In this document: in pieces, positions 12,130 through 25,303 of the stretch
How positions within the stretch are numbered: the stretch's first letter is position 1
How the letters are laid out: every line of letters begins with the position of its first letter
Assembly: GCA_047967505.1 (NCBI GenBank)
Contig: CM106539.1
Source: Dipteris shenzhenensis
Taxonomy: Eukaryota; Polypodiophyta; Polypodiopsida; Gleicheniales
Strand: one strand, 5' to 3'
DNA length: 64,000 bases
Made by a program: the position numbers and the translations under genes
Notes under the pieces: model-generated
Told to the model about the DNA's origin: nothing
The model's input: only the letters and a program-made list of their open reading frames with translations
Databases searched by the model: none

Positions 12130-13689
12130 ACTTGCACACTTTAGATTGGGCTTGAACACATTCAAGTGCTTTGTGTGAGGTGTTATTGGATAAACTAAGA
12201 GAAAGGAATTTCCCTCTTGTTAATTCCACATATATAAAATATGTCCATTTTCACCTATAAGTGGTCAAGACTGTGTAGCATTAACAAGGAAATAGGAAGA
12301 TGGTAAAAAATTAATAATGAAACAAGACAATGACTTGACAATAAGAATTCTTGCATTACAACATCCTTTTTACAAAAATAACATAGAGGCATCTTCCATA
12401 GACACATGAATTGCCTAAAAAATAAGGTATGCTCATCATTGCTCACACTTCGCTCATACTAAATACATCCTTGGCAAAAATGAATTGTGATTATGAGATT
12501 TAATCCTCTCCTTGAGAAATGGGATCATGCATCAAGCTAGAAAGTTTTCATGATCTGGTTGTGACATTTGCCTAGGTTTAGGGATGAGAAAAAACACTCT
12601 AGGTGGGTTTCTAGACACCTTGTGGAAACTATCATCCACCAACACTATGTTTGTTGGCCCATACTACCTTTGGCTTTTCCAAAAGGTGGCCAAGTCCTTA
12701 AAAAACCCGAGCTTTTCCAAAAGGTGGCCAAGTCCTTTAAAAACCCTGGCTTTTCCACCACAAAAGCAAAATGTAGCCTTTGCACAACTATCTTGACCTA
12801 GCATTCTTTTAAGTTCCCTCCTCATGCTAGAAAAGTGAATATCAAAATGTTGTTTGAGATTGTGCACCATTGGACTACTCCACACAAACATGTACAACCA
12901 TTGTGAATACCCTATCAAATAAATGCTTGGGCATCCTTTTGCAGCAACAACTAGACCGTGTGGACATCTTGATGTCCTTTCCTACAAAATCTTGCTTGCT
13001 TATAAGATGCATGCCATGTGGGAAAACAAATGTGCTCCTTGTGATTAAGCATATGCATTAGCATGTCATTCATATCTAGTACCAATGATCACATCTCCCT
13101 AGAGCACATCATCAGTACTTTAACTATGAAAGTGAAGGAAACCAATGCATTGGCCAAGTAGCCTTCAAAGCTTTCAGGTGGTCTATAATGTTGACTATAG
13201 TACTCTCACCTACACACATATCAATTGTAGACATAGATATAAGTAGCTAGCATAAAGTTTGCAATCTTAACTACATCATTTTCAACTACACATATAGTAG
13301 TTGCTGCAAAAATGGAGAGCATTCAAAATGAGCATACGTATAACACATTCAAAGCTATTTTTTTCCAATGGTCATGTCTGAAATGTTTTACATAAATTTC
13401 AAATTAGGGTGTCATGGTAAGACATAGTATGCACATGCAAAAGGCTTGTATGGAACCAAAAATTATTAGAAGTACTTGACTCAATTTTCCATCAGAAAAA
13501 GCTATGTGGGATCTTAGTTCTCCCATGCAATCGAAAAGTATTACAAGGACTTTCTAAGGAATCTCAAATATAATGTAGTAAGATACATCACAATTTATTG
13601 TGTACACATGGTTTAAGTATATGCTTAACACTATTGCATCCTCCTTTGTGCCAAATGGGAGCTTTTGTTTCTTTCAAGTCAAAGGAAGA
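12128..13689. other. Unassigned sequence
   Basis: No gene recognised. A 45-bp imperfect tandem repeat (AAAAGGTGGCCAAGTCCTT core) lies at about 12671-12755. Confidence 0.5.
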
Positions 13690-16600
13690 GGAGAAAAAGT
13701 GGTGGAATTCTTCTTCTTACCATTCCTTTGAGCCATATTTCCAAGGGAGTGTCATCACCACCATGTCCATTTGAATATCAATTGGAGCCCCCCCTTGGTT
13801 CTCCTTAAGCATATTAAATTTAGTCAATACTTTAACTATAGCATCATTTGCAGCTACATCTTTAGGCATAGATACATTAACAATTACAGCTTCATGTTGT
13901 GCCTTTGTGTCAAGCACCCATTCCAAGGCATCAACCAAGTCCTCAATGTGGACTGTCTTTTCATCTAGGTGCAAGATGTCCTCTCCACTTGACTCATCTA
14001 TTTCTCTCTAGACCTTTGTAGGAGAAATATCCTTTTTTGCAAGAAAAAACTCATTTCCATGTTGTTTTAGTTTTGTCCTATCCTCTTCACGATCTACCTA
14101 CACAAGAAAGACAAAGAGTTAGAAAGAGACAAAAGGTTAATTAGCAAAGTCAATAGAGAACTGCTATGTCTCTTTAACCATAAAATACTATATTATAAAT
14201 AGAAATGTTAATTAGTACTTGAGCATGTCAGCAAGCATATATAAATGGTACTAATTGGCATAGTCAATATCATCTATTTTTTTCATGTGTAACAAGGGTG
14301 TGTTACTCAACATACACATGCTAATTAGAAATTTTAACATCTCTCTTTTGCATATGAGTATGTTAGTTTGTTTACATAGATGTGCTAATTATGGATGTGC
14401 CAATCACAAATGTGTTAATTTACAAATGTTCTAATAACATAGATGAGATAGAAACATAGACGTGCCACTAACTTATGTGTTGAATAACATATGTACCAAT
14501 TATAAATGTGCTACTAAAAGATGTGCTAATAAAAAATGTGCTAGCAATAGCTGTGCCACAAACACATATGTGCTAGTCACATAGATGCACTAATAAAAAA
14601 GATGTGCTAAATTATAGATAGTATATTTCATGCATAATATTTGTCTTTGTAACTTTGAGATCTCCTCATTTAAATATGCATTTTTCATCTAAAGTTCAAG
14701 AGTTTCTACGGTACTCTTTACCATGTGACATTTAGTATTCAAATGCCACCTTGCAATGATTGATTTTACTTTTGAAGACTAGTGTTCCCTCTTTCATTCT
14801 TGGTCATAATAATATTTAGATCATGTATAGGTGATATTGAATACTAATTCCAAGCCTATAGCATTATAATCCTTGCATCTCTTTCTAAAGAACTAAGATT
14901 TCTAGTGGCTATAAAGACCTTCAACAAAATCCTAACAAGCCATTCTCACCCTCATACACAAATACTAGGTAACCCATTATGGACCTTGTGAAGAGACTGG
15001 TTATGAATGCTATACCTTCCCATCAAGCCATAGATCCACATTTTTTCTCCTTTGATTTAAAATTGCTATTGAAATAGCTTTCACTTGCTAAAGAGAATTC
15101 ATTTATCCTTAAAAATAAGCCCCTCAATGTCAATTTCGAAAACGAATGTCCACTTTTCCCCTTACACTTGCACCCACTCTATTTTAAAAAGAAGCATTGT
15201 CAAGATTAATTTGAATAGGAATTTCCACTTCTCTTTCTCCTAGCACCCAATCTAGTTTCATATATTTTTCAACTAATCTAATATAGGATGAACTAACATC
15301 CAATGCATTACCTTTGTTACCCTTACCCACATGTGTGCCCTTGCCTCTACTTTGATGTACAAAAAGAGCAAAAATGTTGCCTGATTACATCCATCTCTAT
15401 GTTGCAATTATGGAGAGGTATGCCTTTGTCTTTTATGAGATATCTAATTCCACTAAGATATGCATCTCTTTTCACCTCCACTTCATCACAATACTCCATG
15501 TGATGCTCTTTATCCTTCTTCCTAGAAAACTTCTCACCTTTGAGAAACATTTCTGATGCACACTTACATCAGCTTTTGTAAGATTGAAGATTTGGAAAAA
15601 GAGTACATGCTTGCCAACATATGAGGAAGGAAAGATACATACAAGGACATAGCTCTAGCAGTGAAAAAAGCAAAGCATGATTAAACATAACATGACTATA
15701 TGCATATCCTCTTTTTGATACTTCAATCTTTTTTATTCAATGGGATACTTTATAGGATTTTTGTACATGATATTGGCATAAAAAAGTATCTGAATTTTGA
15801 TATTTTTTGGAGATTTTTGAAGTAATTCTTCCTCTCCTTAAGGACTCCCTAGAAATTTTGTACAAAAGTGTTGGCCATCAATCGGCTCAAACATATAGTT
15901 CACAAGAATTCCCTTTCCACCTCTACCATAGCTATCACTATGTGCCCTTTGACAAAATATCTTTTGGCATAAGGTTCCTCAAAGAAGTTAGTGAATATCC
16001 TTTAAGCATGAGTTGGTCCATCAAATACCACTACACTCTCTTGATGTCCCATTATGTCTACAATACAAGGCATGGGACACAGAGAATAATGTAACATTTG
16101 AAACGAAAACATTACGTCTCAAATGGCAACTAAAAGACATCTTCTAAAGATTCCCAAAAAACGTTTGAAGAAAAAGCTATTTCTACAAACATGCAATTTT
16201 ATGCATAATAAGGTCCCTTGGAACCATTAAATTATAGTCTTTTTGCATTTGACATTACAAAAGTACCATTAAAAGCTCATACTTTTTACATCAACGGAAT
16301 TTGAGAAAACACAAAAACCATAGTTTGAATGAGCTGATAAAATTTGATTTTCTAAACTATGTGAATTCACTACTATGATTATAGCTCAAGAGCATTCTAT
16401 TGCATTTGAGGAACCAACGCCCTCAATATCCTCACTGCTTCTAGTACTCTCTTGAGTGGAAGTTCTTGAACCCTCATCTTTCTTTTCTAAACTATGTGAA
16501 TTCACTAGTATGATTATAGCTCAAGAGTATTCTATTGCATTTGAGGAACCAATGCCCTCAATATCCTCACTGCTTCTAGTACTCTCTTGAGTGGAAGTTC

Positions 16601-17200
16601 TTGAACCCTCATCTTTCTCGCTGTTTCCATGCAAACCTTTTGAATCAACTTCTCCAAATGGCATTTGGCTCTTTATGGAAGGTCCTCTTGTGTTACTTTC
16701 CTCCACATAAGCAATTTGCAAAGATTTGGGTGGTTTTTGAGAAATTATGTCTTATGTCCTCTTGGATAAATTTGGGTAGTTTTTGAGAAATTATATTTTG
16801 TGTCTTCTTGGATAGATTTCCAAATCTGGTCAACTCAAATGCAGAGACCAAAATGTCAACCTCTTTCCTTTGCCTTATTTATCTTTTCATACCACCATCT
16901 CTAGATTGAAAGGACTAATTAAAAGTGTCAACAAACTTTGCAAAGTACGAATGCACCTCAATGGTGATTGTTCTTCTAATTTTCTTATTCACTTTTAACT
17001 TGATGCCAAACTGCAACCATATTTCCAACCTTAAGATCCTTTACAAGTTCTTCCCTTATCGACTTCATCCTTCTTATCCCAAGGTACATTTCCCTTTCCT
17101 CTCTATTAATTCTTCTACTAATTTTGCTAGGTATTATATATATTGAAGCATTGGGATCAACATTACTAGTCCTATTATTCCATCCATGCCACATAGCCAT
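13690..17200 (-). pseudogene. Minus-strand fragments of an unidentified gene
   Basis: Several minus-strand stretches read like protein but do not join in one frame: 16985-17200 (charged, with MYLGIRRMKSIREELVKDLK), 16521-16721 (Ser/Glu-rich, with SEKDEGSRTSTQESTRSSED), 15347-15559 (with AYLSGIRYLIKDKG), and 13717-13974 with an upstream extension to about 14100 (with DLVDALEWVLDTKAQHEA). AT-rich DNA separates them, which could be introns. I recognise no family. It may be one decayed multi-exon gene or unrelated pieces of transposons. Confidence 0.3.
16351..16619 (-). repeat. 135-bp tandem duplication inside coding-like DNA
   Basis: 16351-16485 is repeated at 16486-16619 with only a few differences. 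On the minus strand the unit encodes a Ser/Glu-rich segment ending in a stop, so the gene's tail is duplicated. A second, 45-bp imperfect tandem repeat (ATTTGGGTGGTTTTTGAG core) lies just right of it at 16724-16815. Confidence 0.9.
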
Positions 17201-19983
17201 TGAAAAAATGAAACCGTTTGTTTATTCTCCCATATTGTCTACCATAATATTTTGTTTTGCAAAGAATGGCTGCCATCAAGTCCACACTACATTTTAAGAA
17301 CACTTGGCAACACTAGTGATATCCTCTTATATTGTAGATTCATTTCCCTATGTTCTTTGTTTTCTCTAGATGCTTTTGCAATAGATTTCAATGGCATTCC
17401 ACCTTCTCCATTCTTTTTCTTTCTTCATTTTTCCCCTTCTGCCTGCCTATTTAAAAATTATTTTCTCTCTTTGTCTTTTCTTCTCCCTCCGCATTTAAAA
17501 ATGGATTGTGCATTTGGAAAGAAGGATGTCAAATGAAGATTCAAGAGGGAGAAAAGGGGGTATGACACTACCTCAGGTAGTAGCACTAAGAAGGTGTGTA
17601 AGTTGCTTGTGGGTTTAAACCCTAATGCAAGGAGGACCCCCTGTGAGAATTTGTGGATTATAGAGAGAAAAGTGAAGGAAAACCACCTACCTCCATCTAC
17701 GGAAGCTGACTTCCAAGGTTGCATGCTTTCGTCCTACGATGTGGAGACTAAAATTGCATTGTGATGGATGCATGAGGCAAAAGGTCCATCACGTGTATGC
17801 ATCAACTGTATAGTCCTGGATTTAGAAGAGTAATGGAGAAATTTTGGCATTAGCCTAAAAATAAAAATTATTGGGTTTTTAACTCATTGAGGTTAGAATT
17901 ATCTGTGCTGGATGCGTAATAGGTTGACTCTCGTCGAATGTTGAGTAAGATGATGAAGTGCTTAAATCATAAAAATATCAAATACATGGGGTAGCAAGAG
18001 ATGGGGAAGGCAAGTCTGCATGAATAAAGTAAGGAAGGAGATGAAGAAGGAGCCCAAGAAGGATGACCAACAATGGGGATAATGGATGCTAGGAATGGAT
18101 AGAGTAAGCCAATCCCACTTAGGCTTAGGAGGCAGGGATGTCTTCAAAGAGTACTTTGTAACTTCAGTATGTTTGTCTTCTTTCAGTATGTTTGGATTGT
18201 GACATCTAAATCATTTGATCTAATATGTATCCTTGTAAACGTTAGCATGCCAAATGGACAAGGGGTGAAGGAAGAATGCAAATACACATACCAACACAAA
18301 GAAGGCACTCTTATGGTTGCTTGAATGAAATCAAGAATTCGTCCCCTCTAATGATGTGAGTTCTTCAAACTACACATATTTATTTTCAAATTCTCAAATT
18401 GAACGAGTAGAAGATGTACTAATCTCTAGCACCTGTGCTTGTTGAACATCCCCAAGATGGAGATGAAGTCTTGGAAGAGGTCCATCACACTGACGGAGCA
18501 ACTGGAGGGGGGGATGATGAGGAGGAGGAAGAGGGTGGCAACAACAATGATGAGGAAGTGTGGTGACAAATAATGATGAGGCGGACAATGATGATTGAGT
18601 AGGATTGATGCATGTGCTAGGAAGTAGTCACTACATAGGCACCATTTTATATACAAGTCTACAATTTTGTAGTCACAAACAATGTAATCCATCAACAAGA
18701 TTACGTCCTCTTCAAGTAAACATGAATTATTCCAAGCATGTTGAAAATCTAAAGGGAGGAATGCAAAAGAATCCCATGTGTTAGTTATGGATTGAGTCAT
18801 TTTAGTTGGTCCCACACTATGTCCTTCTGACAAGTCATTTGATGGAAGAAACGTAGATGAATACAGGTATATATGCTTTTGGTAGATTACATTCAGCCAT
18901 GTAAAGAAGAAATTGTATTTCCAATGTCCAAATAATAATTACCATAAGGTTTGTATTTGCAAAGTATTTTTAGGGTTGAATTGTATTTGATCATAATAAT
19001 GATAATGATTATAGAAAATCTATGACCATGATAGAATGACTTCACTTTTAATGAGTTCCTAAATACTGCAATGAAGATCAAAATATTGTAAATTTTTATT
19101 TACAGCTTCACTATTGGTAGACACTTGCATATCCTTGCTATTAGAGAGAGGCAAAGCTAGTTCAAGTGATGTGTTTAGAGGATATGGTAATGTATTCATC
19201 TTGCTTTCCAAAAAGGAAAAATTTTAAACTTAATCGATAAAGTTTTCATAAGGTCGAATGAGTAGGGTGTGAAAGGACAGAAGAAAGTAATTGCTCGCAT
19301 TGAGCCTTCTCTTGCTAAATCTAAGTATAAAGAGATTGTACATGTGAATTCATTAGTAGAGGTTGTCCACATGAATTCCTTGGTAGATGAAAATTTTATC
19401 CAATTAGTATTGAGGAGAGTATTATCTGGCTCATTACCATCGAAAGAAATGTCAAACTAGTCCATTGAGTGTTTCTCTACTATTTATGCTAAAGCTAAAC
19501 CAGTTATTTTTTATAATGTTATGCTTACAAAATGCTAATGATTTGTTATGATGCTATGATGTGTTATGATTTGTTTATGGTTAGGAATGCATGGGATTCA
19601 TTGCTTGGAACTACAAAATTTAATTCCTAAGGGTGATATTGACTTAGCATTGTAGATATTTCATAAGGGTTCAATCATGTAGAATCCACCAAGTTTGATG
19701 AGAAGACTTCAACATATCAAAACACTAGAGAGCTTATAAATTAGGTTCAAGAAGCCTAAGTTGCTTCAATTTGGAGAATAATTATATTTCATTCTACCCA
19801 GCAAGTTCGACAAGTGGAGCCAACCATGCAACATGCGAAACTATGTTCTTGGGATTGCTTATACTGTGGTAAGCTCTTTTTAATGTGAATCTAAAAGAAA
19901 AATCATGAAGTTGTTTTGTCTTTACATGTTTAAATAAAAATTTCCAATTTTGTTTGTGTAGGAAGAATACTTAGGAGAATGAT
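17201..19983. other. Mostly unassigned; possible acidic C-terminal tail at 18430-18552
   Basis: On the plus strand, 18430-18552 reads as an acidic, glycine- and asparagine-rich tail (GGGDDEEEEEGGNNNDEEVW, then a stop). Tails of this kind end some plant hAT-like transposases, but no dimerisation domain was found before it. Nothing else here could be assigned. Confidence 0.25.
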
Positions 19984-21331
19984 TGGGCATCTTTTTATTT
20001 TGCGAGCTTTTTCAAAATTTTGCGAGCTTTTTTAAGTTGTGAATGGAAAAGACATGAAAAGCAACACTAAAATCATACACCTTTGTGAGCTTAAGGGTTT
20101 TCTTGCTATCTTTATTTGAGCCTCAAAGTAAGAATTTTGTGTAGTGAAAAAAAAAAGAAATGAAATCGGAGGACCCACAAAGCTCCTTCTACCAAATTCC
20201 CTTTGAAACAACTTTCTATAACTCACTGAATTTTTGCTTCCATATGATTGATCCATTTTGTACACAAAGTGATCAAGGAATGACTGTTGGCATTGCCCTT
20301 GCCCAAGCTCTAGGGTTCCTTTTTTTTGTCTTTGTTTAGGACAATCATCCCCTTCATGCAAAGCTAATAAGGATGCCCTTTTAGTATTATTGATTATGCT
20401 CTTATTGAAATTATTGATTATGATCTTGTTGATTATTATTGACATACAATGATGGTTGGCAGAACATTATGTTCATTTGTAGCATGATAAGTTAAAGCTC
20501 TTATGAAACAAAGGATTTTCAACAAAAAATTTTTAAATTTTTAGAATTTCGACACTATAACATAAGAAATGGATTTGTTCATATCACATCGATCATTTTG
20601 ACTACAAACATGACCATGTTTCGAGTCATATTGACCAAGTTATGGCCAAAATAAGACTTACGGCCAGGGGCACGGTCAGGGGCTGCATGCTTGAGGAGCT
20701 TGGACATCAAGTCTTATTTTGGCCATAACTTGGTCAATATGACTCCAAACATGGTCATGTTTGTAGTCAAAACGATCGGAGTGATATGAACAAATCCATT
20801 TCTTATGTTACAGTTCAAAACTCTATATACTTAAATAGTTTTGGTTTAACTTTTCTATTGAACACTTACAATTGGCAGTTTTTAACTAGAACTAGGAGGC
20901 CTTATTGCCATAAAAATTAGCTTCTAGTCCATAGAGACCCCAAAGAGTATCGTCATAATTGTCTTGTGAAATGATTTAGAGAGCTTCAAAGATTAATGCA
21001 TGTTTAGAATACTCTGAACATGCAACCACACAAGAATCTACCATTTGAAACCCTTACCCCCTTTTCTTGAGTTCTCACACTCCTCTAAATCCATATCCTA
21101 GAACCTTGCCAACTGACCTTAGTTCTCAAGTGATCACGAATCAAGGGTTGTGTTATAAGTGTTGCTCAAGATATGTGACTCTTATATCATGTGAAGTCCC
21201 CCAAGAGTTGTGTTATATAATGTTCTAAAAAATGACCAAAAAAATCAAAGTCCCCCAAGCTTAGCCAAAGAAAAGCTTGCAAAAAAATGAAAAAGCTTGC
21301 AATCAAAGCTCGCAAAAAATAAACACCCCGT
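19984..21331. mobile_element. Probable non-autonomous DNA transposon with AGCTTTTT inverted ends
   Basis: The left end (about 19984-20036) carries two copies of TTTTGCGAGCTTTTT. The right end (about 21268-21331) carries the reverse complement (AAAGCTCGCAAAAAATAAAC and AAAAGCTTGCA). Repeated subterminal motifs in inverted orientation are typical of non-autonomous cut-and-paste elements. No transposase frame is present. The minus-strand frame at 20032-20445 shows no known motif. Exact ends and target duplication could not be fixed by eye. Confidence 0.5.
20555..20813. repeat. Long foldback: 105-bp arms, 49-bp loop
   Basis: Bases 20555-20659 are the reverse complement of 20709-20813 with 5 mismatches and no gaps by my alignment, about 95% paired. 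The loop is 20660-20708. A transcript would form a hairpin of roughly 100 bp, suitable for Dicer processing. Alternatives are a foldback transposon or a young inverted duplication that could seed a microRNA gene. Confidence 0.93.
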
Positions 21332-22550
21332 AGTGGTGAAGCCTAGTCCTCAGGTTGATCCAATGTTTGTCCCTTTGGTTTATGGTAGTGCTTAGTGTGC
21401 AACCATTTCAGATTTTAGCTTGTTGGTACATCTTCTCCATTACAATTGCTACATCATTTCATATTATTACTTGTTTGTACATTTTATCCAATACAATAGC
21501 TACATCACTTCCATTTTTTGCTTATTGAGATATTTTATTTAATACAACTACATGTTATTTTATGGCTTGTTGGTACAATTTATTTTGCTTAAAGATACAA
21601 TTGGTTAAGCGGCGTAACAAACGTGTTTTGAAACCCATGTCTTTTTATATAATAAAGAATGAAATATTGTGATAATATATAGAAAAGTAGCATAAAGGAC
21701 CACAATGTTTTCAAGGAGTGCATTATTTATATAATAGACATTATGATAACTTGTAGAAAGTAGTAAAGATACTCTTCATCTTTGAATGCATGGGACCAAC
21801 ATGTTTTGAAGGTGATGTCTTCTTTTATATAATAGAAAATGAAATATTATGATAACATGTGGAAAGCACTAGAGATGCTAAAATATACCTTTATCAAACA
21901 TTATTAAGCTAAATTTAAAATCCAATTTGCATATGTATTACCGATTTTTTTGAAGGCAATGAAAATAGTATCACTTAGTATATGGTTTACAAATTTGGAT
22001 CTCAAGTACATGATGAGACCACCTAAAGTTTTTCATATCACAATAGAATTCTATGTTTTGGTCCTAAGGATACGATCCGACAAATTCAAAAGTGTGAAAT
22101 TTAGTGGTCCTTAAATGCTAAGATATGTAGAAATTGGGTTTTTGCAGAAATGATACAAATTTTTAGTTTTTTAAGAGAAACGCAAAACAACTACTATGTA
22201 ATTTCAATTGTAACATTGTCAAAACCACTTTAGCCACAGTGAGCTTCTTGCTTTCCACTATGGCGAAAAAAATTTTAGTAGGATATGCCTTCTAGCAACC
22301 AACTAGTAGTAAATATGCTAGGTGTAGAAACGTTAGGTGCATCTATAGAAATTGTGTAAACCCATAGGTAGCCAACATCATTAGCAATTGATGGCACATT
22401 CAACCTAAGATTCAGATTCTTGAGTTACTTTGTTTTAGTGTGACATCCCATTATCGTCTGAACTCAATAAATATTCTTCCATATCCTTTCTAGCCTGTCC
22501 TTGTGCACATTCCTTGGTTGATGGTGAGTATGATCATTTTTTAGAAGTCC
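21332..22550. other. Unassigned AT-rich sequence
   Basis: No gene, RNA or repeat recognised. A phrase about 'ATATAATAGA(C/A)ATTATGATAA' recurs loosely near 21650, 21735 and 21830, which suggests old local duplication. Confidence 0.45.
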
Positions 22551-22896
22551 TTATAAGTGGCTTTAGGACCACAACTCTTGAAATATTGCTCCTTTGCATT
22601 GCACATAGTGCTTTCTTTTGAGAGGCTCAACTTTCTTTGGCTTGACGTCCTCTTTTTTCTAGTATTTTCTCTCTCTACCGCTTGAAATCACTAGGTATGG
22701 CTCGTACATGTTTTCCTCCTTTATAAGTAGCTTTAGGACCACAACTCTTGAAATATTGCTCATTTGCATTGCACGTGGTGCTTTTCTTTTGAGAGGCTCA
22801 TCTTTCTTTGGCTTGACATGTCGTCTTTCTTTTAGTATTTTCTCTCTTTCTAGTGCTTGAAATCACAAGGTATGGCTCGTACATGTTTTCCTCATT
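22551..22896. repeat. 170-bp tandem duplication
   Basis: 22551-22720 is repeated from 22721 with scattered differences and small indels (shared landmarks: CTTTAGGACCACAACTCTTG, GGTATGGCTCGTACATG). On the minus strand the area to about 23130 reads partly like protein (charged, with ERNGITRDSSTNEENMYEPY) but is frame-broken. The original gene is unknown. Confidence 0.85.
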
Positions 22897-23589
22897 TGTA
22901 GAGCTATCCCTCGTGATTCCATTTCTTTCCATTTCCAATGCTATCTTATTGACTTCATCTTTAATGGCACCCTTTGTGCTATGGCTGTTGCAATCTCATA
23001 ATTGGTTGTTTGGCCCTCCTCTTCCACCCCTAGCCTTGAAGCCGCTACTTGAGCCTAGCTTTTCCAATCCTTATTCCAATCTTGACCTCGATGCTTATAT
23101 ACTTGTGACATGTGCTTTAGGAAAGCCAAAGTAATACAACCAAATCTGAACTAGGATTCAAAGAGCTGTTTCCCATTTCAAACATTTGTGAAAGGATGAA
23201 AGGGAAGCATAAAACCTGAATACTCTAATAGATTTAAAGAAATGCTGGCATCATGACGTGAGTTATGTTTATTTAATTCAACTGGAACACATTGCCTAGA
23301 AATGTCTTTCTAGATGCATATGCAGGTACCCTTGTGTCAATTTGAATCTAGGTGCTAATGTTCTCCCATGATAGCCCTATAACAACCCCACATGACTGCA
23401 TACCTTTCTTGTAGAATGATGTTGAGGGATTTACATCATCTTTAAGAATAATATCTTCTTTAGACCTCTCAACTAGAAATCAAGATCTCCTTGCCTACAC
23501 ATGTTTACAAAAGCCTTGCCTATCACGTAGCTTGTTCAGATTTTTTGACCACTACTCTATGTTAGACATCATAGTAGATCAATAGCAGG

Positions 23590-24250
23590 AATCAGGTCAA
23601 TGGGGACCTTCCTTCTTGGGCTTGTCCTTTTTCTGTTGATTCACCACCTTCTTGCAATCATGCACACGATGTCCAGGCTGACCACGGTAATAGTATTTTC
23701 TCTTTACCTTGTTGTCATTGTCAGAAGGGATCTTATTTTGCTTAGCCTTACTGGGTTTTACCCTTCCCTGTAGAAGCAGTAAATGCCTTCTCTTCATCCT
23801 GCAACTTCAACCTAGCTTCTTCCTAAAGCAACAGAGGACAGATCACCTCAACATGAGACGCCTCCACCTTTCTCCAGTCGTGAGGACAGTCACTAGCCCA
23901 TTGAAGCAACATGAAAGCTTGCTGAGGAACCACATCGCAAGCTATTGCTATCAACCTTTTGGCCCACCGCTGCAAGTTAATCCTTGAGAATCTTTACCTT
24001 GAGCAGAGAGAACCGTTACCTTGATCAGATAGTCGTTGTTGACAGATTTTCCCTCTCCCAATGCCATCATGAATAATTGATTCTGGACAGGAACTACACG
24101 CCCCAATTGTTGGTCTCGAGATCCTTCAATATCCTCCGAGCTTCACTTGTGATCTCCACCTATTGAAAGTGCAGAAGAACTGAATTGACAAGCATCCTGC
24201 TGCTGGCCCTGTATCAGCTCTACCTTCAAATGGGCTCCTGGCTGAGCATC
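23590..24250 (-). pseudogene. Decayed copia gag with damaged zinc knuckle
   Basis: The minus strand encodes, in shifting frames, a Gag-like stretch (including FNGLVTVLTTGERW) followed by a lysine-rich linker and a CCHC knuckle remnant at 23640-23700 (YYYRGQPGHRVHDCKK). In that remnant the first two cysteines have become Tyr and Arg, while GH and the last Cys remain. Several stops and frameshifts interrupt it. It belongs to a lineage different from elements A, B and G. Confidence 0.55.
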
Positions 24251-24299
24251 TGTTAGCCCCACGCCAGCCCTAAAGATACGCATATTCACAGCCCTCCAA

Positions 24300-24760
24300 G
24301 ACTGTAGAACCAGCTCTAGGGGGTTTGGTGGCCCATGTGGCTGCCCGTTTGCTCACACGTTGGGCATTGACCCTAGATTTCCAACAGTTGAGGGGACTAT
24401 ATAAGCACCACCTCACTCCCATTGTATGACTCGTTGACATCTCCTACCTCTTATCCTTCCTGCTCTCTCTCTGATGACATATGATGATAGTGGTGATGAG
24501 GAGGGCCATACTGATATGGACATTATGTTATGACTCTGTATTGAGGTTCTTATCACTATGTAGCATGTAGTATGGGTGTTGATGCTCATTGAGTAGCTCC
24601 ACCGTTTCAGCTTGTTTGTATCTGGTTTCTCACAGTCTCATAGACCCAGCGGTCTTTCGAAGACTCTAATAAACCCTCTCTCTCTCTCTCTCTCTCTTCC
24701 TCCTGCTATCTTTTCCCCCTCTCTAAATCTTCATCGTTCACTTTTCTAGAATGAGCCCAA
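24300..24760 (+). promoter_or_regulatory. Possible LTR or promoter: TATATAAG, then CT tract
   Basis: TATATAAG at 24398-24405 is followed by a pyrimidine-rich region, an AATAAA at about 24668 and a CT microsatellite at 24676-24699. This order (TATA, leader, AATAAA, CT run) resembles an LTR or a compact Pol II promoter. No second copy lies in the window, so its nature is open. Confidence 0.25.
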
Positions 24761-25041
24761 CAAATTCACTTATTTAAGCTTTGTGATCTATACTTCAAAA
24801 AAGAGTGTAAATCTACTTTCATAGGTTTCCAGATCAGACAAGATTTTCATTGGTGTTTTTTTTGAACTCTCTTCAAATGTCTTTGAAATACAACCTGCAC
24901 TCTTTTCCCAGTTGGTCCATAATCGAAAAAGTCAATCTTTCCAAACCAGGTAAGATACTCCAAATCTTCCGTCATATTCCTTAACTACAAACAATAAGCA
25001 CGTTGTCCAGTGCCTTTAAGAGCCTGATAGCCATAGATAAC

Positions 25042-25303
25042 AATTCAGAATGTCCTTTGATCTGATATCTATGGCAATTTGCTACCATCAAACACCTGAA
25101 AGGGCAGTCTCCTTGCCTCCCAAGCCCTAAAACAACTGTTCTACAATGGAGCTCGCTGTGCACTAGCTGATGGACATATATAATCAATTCAGCATCCTTT
25201 GATCTGACAGAAGTAGTCTCCTACATGGGATATCTGTTCACTTTGCTACAATCAAATACTTGAAAGGGCAGTCTCCTTGCCTCCCAAGCCCTAAAACAAC
25301 TGT
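25042..25303 (-). repeat. Duplicated 3' end of the cysteine-rich gene
   Basis: About 75 bp at 25070-25145 match 25229-25303 almost exactly (shared GAAAGGGCAGTCTCCTTGCC), and the flanking phrase TCCTTTGATCTGA also occurs in both. The right copy is the C-terminal end of the gene on the minus strand. The left copy is a spare tail downstream of the stop. Confidence 0.85.

Noticed and set aside
11764-12178. Long Arg/Glu and Ser/Leu ORFs
   Set aside because: Produced by the CT microsatellite in every frame.
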